In this document: positions 17,370 to 25,821 of the stretch, piece after piece
Numbering within the stretch: position 1 is the stretch's first letter
Layout of the letters: each line of letters begins with the position of its first letter
Assembly (NCBI RefSeq): GCF_001902635.1
Contig: NZ_MJAO01000016.1
Span: 62,001-126,000, forward strand
DNA from: Serratia marcescens
GTDB lineage: Bacteria; Pseudomonadota; Gammaproteobacteria; Enterobacterales; Enterobacteriaceae
DNA: 64,000 bases
Direction: 5' to 3'
Translations under genes and position numbers: made by a program
The notes under the pieces: generated by a model
Told to the model about the DNA's origin: nothing
The model's database searches: none
The model's input: only the letters and a program-made list of their open reading frames with translations

Positions 17370-18128
17370 TTGAGCACAGGAAGCAAACTGGCGGGGTGGC
17401 GCCGCATCGCGGTGTGTCTGACATTGGGGCTGCTGTTGGCCGGGTGTTCGGGGAAAAACACCTACAACCGTGACTACGACAAACTGCCGAAGGGCAGCTA
17501 CACCGGCAAGTCCTACACGGTTAAACGGGGTGATACGTTGTATTACATCGCCTGGATCACCGACAGCGAAGTCAGCGATCTGGCCAGAATCAACAAGATA
17601 CGCCCGCCCTATAGCCTGGAAGTGGGGCAGAAACTGCGGTTGAGCGGCGGCGCGCCGACCAAAACCGCTGCCACGCGCCGTAAAACGTCCTCTTCTTCTT
17701 CCGCCGCGATCGTCAAACAGACGCCGCCGCCGGGCGCCGCGCGTTGCTGGCGCTGGCCGGCCAGCGGCCGGATTGTGCAGGCGTATTCCAACGGCGACGG
17801 TGGCAATAAGGGGATCGACATTGGCGGCAATCGCGGCCAGCCGATCTACGCTTCCGCCAAGGGTAAAGTGGTGTATGTCGGCAATCAGCTGCGCGGCTAC
17901 GGCAACCTGATCATGATAAAGCACGGCGAAGACTTCATTACCGCCTATGCGCACAACGACACCACGCTGGTGCGCAACGGCCAGGATGTGAAAGCGGGGC
18001 AGAAGATCGGCACCATGGGCAGCACCGGCACCGACTCGGTGTTCCTGCATTTCCAAATTCGCTATCGCGCCACTGCGCTCGATCCGCAGCGCTATCTGCC
18101 GCCGCAAGGATCTTCGCCGTCCTGTTAA
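17370..18128 (+). CDS. ygeR: YgeR/ActS-like LysM-LytM lipoprotein, amidase activator
   Basis: A 252-residue lipoprotein with a lipobox LLLAGC near residue 25, a LysM peptidoglycan-binding domain (about residues 45-95, YTVKRGDTLYYIAW) and a C-terminal LytM/M23 domain (about 130-245). The zinc ligands of active M23 enzymes are degenerate: the first His is replaced in NKGIDIGG, and HxH is reduced to FLHFQ. It is thus probably non-catalytic, like E. coli YgeR (ActS), NlpD and EnvC, which switch on cell-wall amidases. I chose the TTG at 17370: the longer frame would begin at a TTG (17295) that is the -35 box of the promoter. Expected location: outer-membrane inner leaflet. Confidence 0.88.
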   Translation: MSTGSKLAGWRRIAVCLTLGLLLAGCSGKNTYNRDYDKLPKGSYTGKSYTVKRGDTLYYIAWITDSEVSDLARINKIRPPYSLEVGQKLRLSGGAPTKTAATRRKTSSSSSAAIVKQTPPPGAARCWRWPASGRIVQAYSNGDGGNKGIDIGGNRGQPIYASAKGKVVYVGNQLRGYGNLIMIKHGEDFITAYAHNDTTLVRNGQDVKAGQKIGTMGSTGTDSVFLHFQIRYRATALDPQRYLPPQGSSPSC

Positions 18129-18136
18129 CGTCAATC

Positions 18137-18154
18137 AGGCTCCCTGCGGAGCCT
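18137..18154 (+). terminator. Hairpin copy 1 of AGGCTCC-GGAGCCT
   Basis: A perfect 7-bp stem with a 4-base loop directly after the LysM gene. Its near-copy lies at 18296-18313. No T run follows. Confidence 0.6.
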
Positions 18155-18164
18155 TAGACTGTAG

Positions 18165-18200
18165 ACAAAGGAGGAAAAAGCGTGGTTTTTCTTCCTTTGT
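18165..18200. terminator. Strong 15-bp A/T-flanked hairpin
   Basis: Left arm 18165-18179, right arm 18186-18200, one wobble pair, 6-base loop. The arms carry an A run and a T run, so the structure can act as a terminator in either direction. Confidence 0.75.
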
Positions 18201-18211
18201 GGTTATCAGCC

Positions 18212-18233
18212 GAAAATCAATAAATTGATTTTC
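18212..18233. repeat. AT-rich perfect hairpin GAAAATCAA/TTGATTTTC
   Basis: A perfect 9-bp inverted repeat with a 4-base loop, third in a stack of four hairpins between the LysM gene and the convergent AraC-type gene. Confidence 0.6.
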
Positions 18234-18295
18234 CTTATTTTTTATCCGTTGCCTTCTGTAAATCTGGCGACGGCATCAGGTTTGTCATTAACATC

Positions 18296-18313
18296 AGGCT
18301 CCTTGCGGAGCCT
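18296..18313 (-). terminator. Hairpin copy 2 of AGGCTCC-GGAGCCT
   Basis: A near-identical copy of the hairpin at 18137-18154 with one loop base changed, next to the 3' end of the opposing AraC-type gene. The two copies thus frame the convergent gap. Confidence 0.6.
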
Positions 18314-18321
18314 CATTTTCG

Positions 18322-19179
18322 CTATTTCAGCGGCAGATAAAGATCGGTCACCAGTTCATATTCCGCCACCTCGTGTACGAAGTTGTGGTAGTGGAAATAG
18401 AGCGGAAAATCGCGTAGCTCCTCGCCGTTGGCCGGCAACCACTCGCGGTACAGGTAGCGGGCGCTTTCCGAGAGCCTATCCTGCGAGCCGTGATGGCGCA
18501 GCACCGCGCAGCGTCCGGCCGGCAGCATGCCGTTCACCACGCCGAAGGCGTTGTCCTCCGGGATCGGCGCGGTGACCTCACCGCAGATATAGAAGCGGAA
18601 GTCCTGCGCTTCGGTGGTGGCCGGATCGTGCGGCGCGATGCCGTACGTGCGGCTGCTTCTGACCGGCGACAGGCCGCTGGTTTTGCGCCACTCGATAAAA
18701 CGCGCGGCGGTGTCGTTGACCAGCGCGGACGGGCCGCGATGTTCTATCATCGCCACCGGCGTGGCCGGGAAGTCGACAATGTCTACCTTCATGGGGTGTT
18801 TCCTTCTGTGTTTCGGTTCGGGAAAGCGCTGCTGCCAATCGATCCAGGCCGGCTGTTTGCGGAACTGGCTCGGCGTTTGGCTGAACGCTTGTTTGAAGGC
18901 GCGGCTGAAGGACTCCGGGTTTTGAAAACCGGCGTCCAGCGCGATGTCAATCACCGGCTCCAGCGGGTTGTACGCCAGGCGATAAGAGGCGCGTTTGAGC
19001 CTCATCCACTGGATGTAACGCCACACCGAGATGCCGCAATACGCGCTAAACTGGCGTTGAAAGTGAAAGCGCGAAAAGTGGGCCACTTCGCTCAGTTTTT
19101 CGACGGTGAGCGCCTCGTCCAGGTGGCGGTCGATATAGTCAAAGACCTGCGCAAAGCGCTTTGCATAAGTGTGAGTCAT
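18322..19179 (-). CDS. AraC-family regulator with GyrI-like effector domain
   Basis: A 285-residue regulator: two helix-turn-helix motifs of the AraC type at the N-terminus (about residues 8-105, with LSEVAHFSRFHFQRQFSAYCG and a second motif ending FSRAFKQAFSQTPSQFRK), then a GyrI-like/SbmC effector-binding domain (about 130-285). The order matches Rob/SbmC-like ligand-responsive activators. The ATG at 19179 has a GGAGGAG ribosome site. It diverges from the adjacent Atm1-type ABC gene and may regulate it, though no operator was identified. Confidence 0.9.
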   Translation of the reverse strand: MTHTYAKRFAQVFDYIDRHLDEALTVEKLSEVAHFSRFHFQRQFSAYCGISVWRYIQWMRLKRASYRLAYNPLEPVIDIALDAGFQNPESFSRAFKQAFSQTPSQFRKQPAWIDWQQRFPEPKHRRKHPMKVDIVDFPATPVAMIEHRGPSALVNDTAARFIEWRKTSGLSPVRSSRTYGIAPHDPATTEAQDFRFYICGEVTAPIPEDNAFGVVNGMLPAGRCAVLRHHGSQDRLSESARYLYREWLPANGEELRDFPLYFHYHNFVHEVAEYELVTDLYLPLK

Positions 19180-19357
19180 GTGATTGTCTCCTCCATGCCT
19201 GAACTTTGCCCGAGTGGCGGCCGCTTCTCCTGACGGATGATGCTGAGTTGCCGGCGCAGGAAAACGGGATGGCCGCGGCGTTCGCCGCCGACCAGGCCAA
19301 AATCATAACCCCCGCGCGGCCGTGCGCCGCGATCACGACCGAGAAGATGAATATTAC

Positions 19358-21130
19358 ATGATGGATCGTTCCCGCTTGCTGAAATTCCTGCTGCCCTACC
19401 TGTGGCCGAAAGACAACCCGCGGCTGCGGGGGTATCTGGTGGTGGCCTTTGTGTTCATGGTAGCTGCCAAGGTCAGCACCACGCTGGTGCCGCTGGCCTA
19501 TAAAGCGATGGTCGATGCGCTGAGCGGCGAGACGGCGAAAATGCTGGCGGTGCCGCTGGGGCTGATCGTCGCGTACGGCGTGGCGCGGGTGGGCGGCGCG
19601 CTGTTTGAAGAGCTGCGCAACGTGATGTTTATCCACGTCAGCCAGAACGCCACTCGCCTGCTGGGCGTGCGGGTGTTTCGCCAGCTGCATGCGCTGAGCC
19701 TGCGTTTCCACCTGGAGCGCCAGACCGGCGGGCTGTCGCTGTCTATCGAGCGCGGTACCCAGGCGGTGTCCACCGTGCTGTCGCGGCTGCTGTTCTCCAT
19801 CGTGCCGATCCTGTTTGAGCTCACGCTGGTCACGGCGATCATGTGGCACATGCTGAACGGCTGGTTCGCGCTGGCGATCCTGACGACGGTCGGCTGCTAC
19901 ATTCTGTTCACCGTGCTGGCGGTCAGCTGGCGCACCCGCTTTCGCCGCGAACTCAACCAGGCCAACGCCGACGCCAACAGCAAATCCATCGACAGCCTGC
20001 TGAATTATGAGACCGTGAAGTACTTCGGTAATGAAGAGTTCGAGGCCGAGCGTTTCAACCTGTCGCGCAGGCTGTATGAATACGCCGCCATCAAGAGCCA
20101 GTTCAGCTATACCGCGCTGAACCTCGGCCAGACGGCGGTGATCTCGATCGGGCTGATCGTGATGATGGCGATGGCGGCGCAGGGCATCGTGCAGGGGCGG
20201 TTGACGGTTGGCGACTTCGTGTTGGTCAACGCCTATCTGCTGCAGCTGTATCAGCCGCTGAATTTCTTCGGCTTTATCTATGCCGAGGTGCGACAGGCGC
20301 TGATCGACATGGAGAACATGTTCGAGCTGCTGCAAGAGGAGCGCGAGATCGTCGATAGCCCGGATGCGCAGCCGCTGCGTCTCGACCGCGGCGAAGTGCG
20401 GTTCGATGCGGTCAGCTTCGGTTACGACGTGCGCCGGTCGATCCTCAGGCAGGTGAGCTTTACCATTCCGGCGGGCCACACGGTGGCGGTGGTCGGCGCC
20501 TCCGGCGCCGGCAAGTCCACGCTGTCGCGCCTGCTATTCCGTTTCTACGACGTGCAGGGCGGCGCCATTACCCTCGACGGCCAGGACATTCGCCGGCTGA
20601 CCCAGGCCAGTCTGCGCCAGGCGATCGGCATCGTGCCGCAGGATACGGTGCTGTTCAACGATACGCTGCGCTACAACATCGGCTACGGCAAAACCGGCTC
20701 CAGCGATGAGGAGATCGAACGGGCGGCGCGGCTGGCGCACATTCATGATTTCATCGTCGGTCTGCCCGACGGTTACGACACCCGGGTGGGTGAACGCGGG
20801 CTGAAGCTGTCGGGCGGTGAGAAACAGCGGGTGGCGATCGCGCGCACCATCCTGAAAAACCCGGCGATCCTGGTGTTCGACGAAGCGACCAGCGCGTTGG
20901 ATACCCAGACCGAACGCGAGATCCAGGGGCACCTGCGCGAGGTGAGCCGTAACCATACCACGTTGGTGATCGCCCATCGCCTCTCCACCGTGGTGGACGC
21001 CGATGAAATCATCGTGCTGGAGGCGGGGGAGATCGTCGAGCGCGGGCGGCACGAAGGGCTGCTGGCCGCGAACGGCCGCTACGCCGCGATGTGGCAAAAC
21101 CAGTACAGCGAAGAGCAGGGAGCGCGCTGA
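19358..21130 (+). CDS. Atm1/HMT1-type ABC exporter
   Basis: A 590-residue half-transporter: six membrane helices (about residues 25-310) and an ATPase domain with Walker A GASGAGKSTLSRLL, signature LSGGEKQRVAIARTI and Walker B ILVFDEATSALD. The segments SLSIERGTQAV and LLNYETVKYFGNE belong to the Atm1/ABCB7/HMT1 subfamily, which exports glutathione-linked metals or sulfur compounds; bacterial homologues give heavy-metal resistance. The gene is alone in its direction. I chose ATG 19358; the frame could start at a GTG at 19322, or at the next codon ATG 19361. Convergent with betI, nine bases away. Confidence 0.88.
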   Translation: MMDRSRLLKFLLPYLWPKDNPRLRGYLVVAFVFMVAAKVSTTLVPLAYKAMVDALSGETAKMLAVPLGLIVAYGVARVGGALFEELRNVMFIHVSQNATRLLGVRVFRQLHALSLRFHLERQTGGLSLSIERGTQAVSTVLSRLLFSIVPILFELTLVTAIMWHMLNGWFALAILTTVGCYILFTVLAVSWRTRFRRELNQANADANSKSIDSLLNYETVKYFGNEEFEAERFNLSRRLYEYAAIKSQFSYTALNLGQTAVISIGLIVMMAMAAQGIVQGRLTVGDFVLVNAYLLQLYQPLNFFGFIYAEVRQALIDMENMFELLQEEREIVDSPDAQPLRLDRGEVRFDAVSFGYDVRRSILRQVSFTIPAGHTVAVVGASGAGKSTLSRLLFRFYDVQGGAITLDGQDIRRLTQASLRQAIGIVPQDTVLFNDTLRYNIGYGKTGSSDEEIERAARLAHIHDFIVGLPDGYDTRVGERGLKLSGGEKQRVAIARTILKNPAILVFDEATSALDTQTEREIQGHLREVSRNHTTLVIAHRLSTVVDADEIIVLEAGEIVERGRHEGLLAANGRYAAMWQNQYSEEQGAR

Positions 21131-21139
21131 CGGTGCCGT

Positions 21140-21736
21140 TTATCCCGCCGGCTGGGCGGCATTGAGCCGCTGCACCACGTAGTCGCAGGCGATGCGGCAG
21201 TCCTGTTGCAGATCGGTCTCGTCGCCGGCCAGGCTGCCGCGCAGCCAGAGCCCATCGATCATCGCCGCCAGCCCGCGCGCCGCGTCACGCGCCTGCGGTA
21301 GCGGCAGCTCGCGGCGGAACTGGCTGCAAATGTTGGAATAGAGCCGCCGATCGTTGGCGCGTTGCAGGCGGCGCAGCACCGGCTGGTGCATGCTGGCGGC
21401 CCAGAAGTCGAGCCAGGCGCGCATGGAAATCGCGTTGGTTTGGCTGGGGTGGAAGTTGCCCTGAATAATGGCGCACAGCTGCGACTGGCTGTCGCTTGCC
21501 GCCTGCGCGCGGCATTCGGCCACCGCATCGCGCAGATCGCGCAGGATTTTGCGCATGGTGGCGCTGAGCAACCCCTCTTTATCACCGAAATAGTGGCTGA
21601 CGATGCCTGTCGACAGCCCGGCTTCTTTCGCCACCTGAGACAGGGTGACGCCGGCCAACCCGACGACGTTGATGGTTTCGAAAGCGGCGTTAATCAGCTG
21701 CTCCTTACGCTGCTCTGGAATGTCTCTGCGGTACAT
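21140..21736 (-). CDS. betI: BetI-type TetR repressor
   Basis: A 198-residue TetR-family regulator closely matching BetI, the choline-responsive repressor of glycine-betaine synthesis: N-terminal helix-turn-helix (LSQVAKEAGLSTGIVSHYFGDKEGLL), and the conserved AWLDFWAASMHQPVLRRLQ and AAMIDGLWLRGSLAG segments. I chose the ATG at 21736, which has AGGA four bases upstream; the longer frame runs into the operator region. Unlike E. coli, betA and betB do not follow. It diverges from a BCCT transporter, so this is a regulator-transporter pair without the oxidation genes, which may lie elsewhere. Confidence 0.88.
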   Translation of the reverse strand: MYRRDIPEQRKEQLINAAFETINVVGLAGVTLSQVAKEAGLSTGIVSHYFGDKEGLLSATMRKILRDLRDAVAECRAQAASDSQSQLCAIIQGNFHPSQTNAISMRAWLDFWAASMHQPVLRRLQRANDRRLYSNICSQFRRELPLPQARDAARGLAAMIDGLWLRGSLAGDETDLQQDCRIACDYVVQRLNAAQPAG

Positions 21737-21775
21737 ATTTTCCTCAACTGATAGGCCAATCACACTTTGGATTTG

Positions 21776-21797
21776 ATTGATTGAACGGTCAATCAAT
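21776..21797. promoter_or_regulatory. BetI operator: perfect 9-bp inverted repeat
   Basis: ATTGATTGA (21776-21784) and TCAATCAAT (21789-21797) flank a 4-base centre in the divergent promoter gap of betI and the BCCT gene. Sites of this form (a TTGA...TCAA palindrome) are known for BetI. The position between the two divergent genes fits co-repression. Confidence 0.8.
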
Positions 21798-21894
21798 ACT
21801 CTATATGCTGCAAAAATGTCAAATAAATGACGATAAAATGTTAACAAAAGGTTGCATTTAAATCGTCTGTCTTTCGCACCATGGAAGCCTGCCA

Positions 21895-23439
21895 ATGACA
21901 GTGAAAAATCCCCCATCGCTTGAAGAAGAACCTATCAGATTGAATGTTCCGGTATTTTTCGGCTCGGCGGCGGTGATCCTGCTGCTGGGTTCGCTGGTCG
22001 TGCTGTTTCCTGCCGCCAGCAAGTTGTGGTTGAACGCCGCGCAAAGCTGGGTAGCCGACGTGTTCGGCTGGTATTACATGCTGTTGATGGTCGCCTGCAT
22101 GGCGTTTGTCTTCTGGCTGGCGCTGTCGCGCTTCGGCCAGATTCGCCTCAGCCAGGACGACGAGCCGCCGCAGTTCAGCTACCCCTCATGGGTGGCGATG
22201 CTGTTCTCGTCGGGCATCGGTATTGCGCTGGTGTATTACGGCGCTTATGAACCGCTGGATCATTTCCTGTCGCCGCCGGAAGGCAGCGGCGGCAGCGTGC
22301 AGGCGGCGCGGCAGGCGATGGCGCTGACCTTTTTGCACTGGGGGCTACACGGCTGGGCGCTGTACGCGCTGATCGCCACCGCGCTGGCTTATTTCGCCTA
22401 TTGTCGCGGCCTGCCGCTGGCGCTGCGCTCTGCGTTGTACCCGATCTTCGGTGCACGCACTCACGGCGGCGTCGGTCATCTGGTGGACAGCTTCGGCATT
22501 CTGGTGACGGTGATTTCGATGGTGACCAACCTGGGGATCGGCGCGCTGCTGGTGAACTCGGGGCTGTTTTATCTGTTCGATATCCCGCAAAGCACCGGTG
22601 TGCTGCTGGCGCTGATCGTGGTGATGATGGTGGTGGCCACGCTGGCGGCGGTCACCGGCGTCGAGAAGGGCATCGCCATGCTGTCGAACATCAACGTCGG
22701 TTTTTTGTGCCTGCTGCTGCTGTTCGTATTTCTGGCCGGGCCGACGCTGAATCTGCTCAACGGCATGTTGCAGAACCTCGGCGATTATCTGACTTCGTTG
22801 GTCAGCCGCAGCTTCGACATGTATCTGTACGGCAAGGCGCGTCAATGGCAGGGCGCCTGGACGCTGTTCTACTGGGCCTGGTGGGTGGCGTGGGCGCCGT
22901 TCGTCGGGCTGTTCATCGCGCGTATTTCCAAAGGGCGCACCATTCGCGAACTGATTTTCGGCGTGTTGCTGATTCCGCTGGGCTTCACGCTGGCGTGGTT
23001 GTCGATCTTCGGCAATACCGCCATCAGCCTGGTACTGGAAGGCGGGCAGGCGATCCTGGGGCAGGTGGCGCAAAGCGATCCGCCGATGGCGGTGTTCAAG
23101 CTATTCGAATACTTGCCTTATAGCCAGCTGACCGCCGGCTTTGTGGTGGTGATCAGCTTCGTGCTGTTCCTGACGCCGGTCGATTCCGGCACGCTGATGA
23201 TCGCCAATCTCTCTTGCCAGGGCGGTTCCACCCATGATGACGCGCCGGCCTGGCTGCGGGTATTTTGGGCGGCGGTGACCACGTTGGTGTGCGCCGGCCT
23301 GCTGTACGCCGGCAGCTTCAGCGCGATGCAGACCGCGGTGGTGCTGTGCGGCCTGCCGTTCTCGGCGGTGATCGTGCTGTATATGATCAGCCTGCGCAAG
23401 GATCTGTGCCGTTACGCCATGAAGCCGGTACTGCCCTGA
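21895..23439 (+). CDS. BCCT-family choline/betaine/carnitine transporter
   Basis: A 514-residue inner-membrane protein with about 12 helices. The glycine-rich motif (SGIGIALVYYGAYEPLDHF, about residues 100-120) and the tryptophan-rich segment (WTLFYWAWWVAWAPF, about 322-338) are hallmarks of the betaine-choline-carnitine transporters. BetT of E. coli is about 160 residues longer, with a C-terminal regulatory tail; that tail is lacking, so osmotic gating through the C-terminus is unlikely. Control by the divergent BetI suggests choline or a related compound as substrate. The start is the ATG at 21895. Confidence 0.9.
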   Translation: MTVKNPPSLEEEPIRLNVPVFFGSAAVILLLGSLVVLFPAASKLWLNAAQSWVADVFGWYYMLLMVACMAFVFWLALSRFGQIRLSQDDEPPQFSYPSWVAMLFSSGIGIALVYYGAYEPLDHFLSPPEGSGGSVQAARQAMALTFLHWGLHGWALYALIATALAYFAYCRGLPLALRSALYPIFGARTHGGVGHLVDSFGILVTVISMVTNLGIGALLVNSGLFYLFDIPQSTGVLLALIVVMMVVATLAAVTGVEKGIAMLSNINVGFLCLLLLFVFLAGPTLNLLNGMLQNLGDYLTSLVSRSFDMYLYGKARQWQGAWTLFYWAWWVAWAPFVGLFIARISKGRTIRELIFGVLLIPLGFTLAWLSIFGNTAISLVLEGGQAILGQVAQSDPPMAVFKLFEYLPYSQLTAGFVVVISFVLFLTPVDSGTLMIANLSCQGGSTHDDAPAWLRVFWAAVTTLVCAGLLYAGSFSAMQTAVVLCGLPFSAVIVLYMISLRKDLCRYAMKPVLP

Positions 23440-23445
23440 GGCGGT

Positions 23446-23877
23446 TTATTCACCCGCGCGCGGCCGGTGATGCACGTACTCGACAGTCGTGCCGTCCGGC
23501 AGGCGTGCATTGAAACAGGCGCCGGTGGGCACCTCCACCGGGCCGAAGAAGATCTCGGCCCCGGCGGCCAGCAGCCGCTGGTGGTAGGGATAAATGTCAT
23601 CGACCAGCAGCGTGCCGACGGTGCTGTGGAAAGGGCGCAACTGCTCTTGCGCCCCTTCCAGGATCAGAAACGGCCCCACCGCCGCCAATACCAGCCGATG
23701 TTCGGGAAAATCGAAGCGCATGTCCGCCGTTACGCCGTGCAGCTGTTCGTAAAACGCGATGGCGCGATCGATTTCGCCTTCGTCAACGTAGACCCGAATC
23801 AGCACGCGTGGCTCACGCTGTGATGAAGAGTCGGCGGTTTTGCGCCAGAAACCGGCTTCTGTCAGTGCTGTCGTCAT
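23446..23877 (-). CDS. VOC/glyoxalase-superfamily protein
   Basis: A 143-residue protein with one or two beta-alpha-beta-beta-beta modules of the vicinal oxygen chelate fold: RVLIRVYVDEGEIDRAIAFYEQL near the start and an acidic-proline VPTGACFNARLPDGTTVEYV end, where a metal ligand is usually an E. Such proteins include lactoylglutathione lyases, dioxygenases and drug-binding proteins; the reaction cannot be told. I chose ATG 23877, which lies six bases after an AAGGAG site; a longer frame exists but its first ATG sits directly on that site. Confidence 0.7.
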   Translation of the reverse strand: MTTALTEAGFWRKTADSSSQREPRVLIRVYVDEGEIDRAIAFYEQLHGVTADMRFDFPEHRLVLAAVGPFLILEGAQEQLRPFHSTVGTLLVDDIYPYHQRLLAAGAEIFFGPVEVPTGACFNARLPDGTTVEYVHHRPRAGE

Positions 23878-24520
23878 GTTCATCTCCTTGCTTGTTTCTT
23901 GCCGCTTATCATGCCGCCGTTTTTCCATCCGGGGTTGGATCGCGTTGGCATAAGCTAGCCGCGCCGGTAATAACCCGTTCGCAGGGCGTTAAAGGGCGTT
24001 CTGTTTGTGATTCCCGTCACGGCCTGCGCTTTTATTATTATTCAGCATTGATAATGTCATGGCGTGATTATTGACTAACACAATGGAGTTAATCGGCGGC
24101 GCTGTGGGCGATATAAAGTAAACAGATTCAAATAATAAAAAAGCAGAGAGTGACCGCGTTGGCGAGAGGATATTTATAAGCAATGCTTAATCTTTATTTG
24201 TTAACCTGTTTATAAATCACGGCGCGTCGGCGTATTCGATAAAATAAAAAGTGCCGATGATTTACTTTTTAATTAATAAAAACAATTAACTGATTTGTTT
24301 TCATTTCATTCACACGCTTTGAAAAATGCCGGAACCAATTTCCTGTCACCGTTTCTACTGGTCGTTTGACATGCCTCCCGCTTGAGATAAGTTTATATCG
24401 TTAATATGTTAATGAGTTGTTGTCGTGACGGATGGCCAACTTTCCGCTTGGCCGAGCGCTTAACAGACTTATGTCGTGGCCGATCGCCATTTATAAGTTA
24501 ACTTATGGACAACTGACGCT
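23878..24520. other. AT-rich 643-bp gap before the MFS gene, no gene recognised
   Basis: Base composition is markedly AT-rich relative to its surroundings (for example runs such as TTTATTATTATT and ATTTACTTTTTAATTAAT). No protein-coding frame with a plausible start and no RNA gene was recognised. It probably carries the promoter and control sites of the MFS-MoaF operon; AT-rich gaps like this are often bound by H-NS in enterobacteria, which is only an inference here. Confidence 0.5.
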
Positions 24521-25786
24521 ATGAATAAATCGCCAGGGCAACGCGCGTTATTAAGCGAAGAGAACCGATTGCTGATCATTTTGTTTTTCGTCTTCGGCTG
24601 CGTGTTCGTCGATCGCCTGACTATCTCTTTTCTGTTTCCGATGATCGCCGCCGATCTTAAGCTGAGCAATGTGCATCTCGGTACGCTGTCGGCGGTGCTG
24701 GCGTTGACCTGGGCGCTGTCCGGTGCGGGGCTGGGGGCGATTGCCGATCGCTTTAATATCCGTAAACCGATGCTGATCCTGTCGATCCTGGTGTTTTCGC
24801 TGTTCTCCGCGCTGTCGGGGTGGGTGAGCGGTTTCGCCATGTTATTGATCTTCCGCGCGCTGATGGGGATCGCCGAAGGGCCGGTGCTGCCGATCGCGCA
24901 ATCGCTGATGGTGGAAAAATCGCAGCCGCAGCGCCGCGGTTTCAACATGGGGCTGATCCAGGGGGCGGCGCCGGGGCTGCTGGGCGGCATTATTGCGCCG
25001 CCGTTGATCATCTATCTGGCGCAGAAGTGGGGCTGGAGCATGGCGTTTCATCTGACCGCCGTGCCGGGCATCATTCTGGCATGGCTGATCTACCGCTATG
25101 TGAACGGCAAGAAGGATCCCGCTTTCAGCGCCGCACCGGCGGCCGATAAGGCGGCGAACAAAGGCGCTTACGGCGAACTGTTTAAAATCAAGAACGTGGC
25201 GCTGTGCATTCTGATCTCCTGCGTGTTCGTTACCTGGTTCATGATCATCATTACCTTCACCCCCAACTTTTTGGTGACCGACCGCGGTTTCGGCGAAGGC
25301 ACGATGGGCGGCATCATGAGCGCCATCGGCGCCGCCTGGGTGTTCTGGGGCGTAGCGGTGCCGGCGATTTCCGACCGCCTCGGCCGCAAGCCGACGCTGA
25401 TCTTCTTTTCGCTGCTGGCGGTGTGCTGCCCGCTGTTCCTGAGCTACGTCGACAATCCGTGGCTGTTGGGCGTGCTGGTGTTCCTGTCTTATACCGGTCT
25501 TGGCTGTTTCACGCTGTTTATGGCCACCATTCCGTCGGAAACGGTGTCGCCTGCCCGTATCGCTACCGCATTGGGGCTGGTGATGGGGATTGGCGAGGTG
25601 ATCGGCGGCTGTCTGGCGCCGTTTATCGCCGGGCTGATCGCCGATCGCTACGGCTTGGTCAGCGTGATGTGGTTGGCGGCCGCCGGCGCGGTCTGTGCCG
25701 GCATACTGAGTTGTTTTCTCGATGAAACCGCACCCGCCGTGGTGAACCGCAGAACGGTGAAAACCGCGGGCGTCGCCGACGTCTGA
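24521..25786 (+). CDS. MFS transporter, possibly organic-anion type
   Basis: A 421-residue protein with about 12 membrane helices. The loop between helices 2 and 3 (GAIADRFNIRKPMLI) is the A-like signature of the major facilitator superfamily, and a second copy lies in SDRLGRKPTLIFF between helices 8 and 9. The form resembles the anion:cation symporter branch that handles sugar acids and aromatic acids, but no substrate is certain. A MoaF-like gene begins 36 bases downstream on the same strand, implying one operon. No strong ribosome site precedes the ATG at 24521. Confidence 0.85.
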   Translation: MNKSPGQRALLSEENRLLIILFFVFGCVFVDRLTISFLFPMIAADLKLSNVHLGTLSAVLALTWALSGAGLGAIADRFNIRKPMLILSILVFSLFSALSGWVSGFAMLLIFRALMGIAEGPVLPIAQSLMVEKSQPQRRGFNMGLIQGAAPGLLGGIIAPPLIIYLAQKWGWSMAFHLTAVPGIILAWLIYRYVNGKKDPAFSAAPAADKAANKGAYGELFKIKNVALCILISCVFVTWFMIIITFTPNFLVTDRGFGEGTMGGIMSAIGAAWVFWGVAVPAISDRLGRKPTLIFFSLLAVCCPLFLSYVDNPWLLGVLVFLSYTGLGCFTLFMATIPSETVSPARIATALGLVMGIGEVIGGCLAPFIAGLIADRYGLVSVMWLAAAGAVCAGILSCFLDETAPAVVNRRTVKTAGVADV

Positions 25787-25821
25787 ACGGTTTCTATCTC
25801 ATTCAATCAAGGAGAGCGAAG

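Noticed and set aside
23989-24183. A 64-codon minus-strand frame in the AT-rich gap
   Set aside because: It has unremarkable composition, no ribosome site, and no relatives that I recognise.
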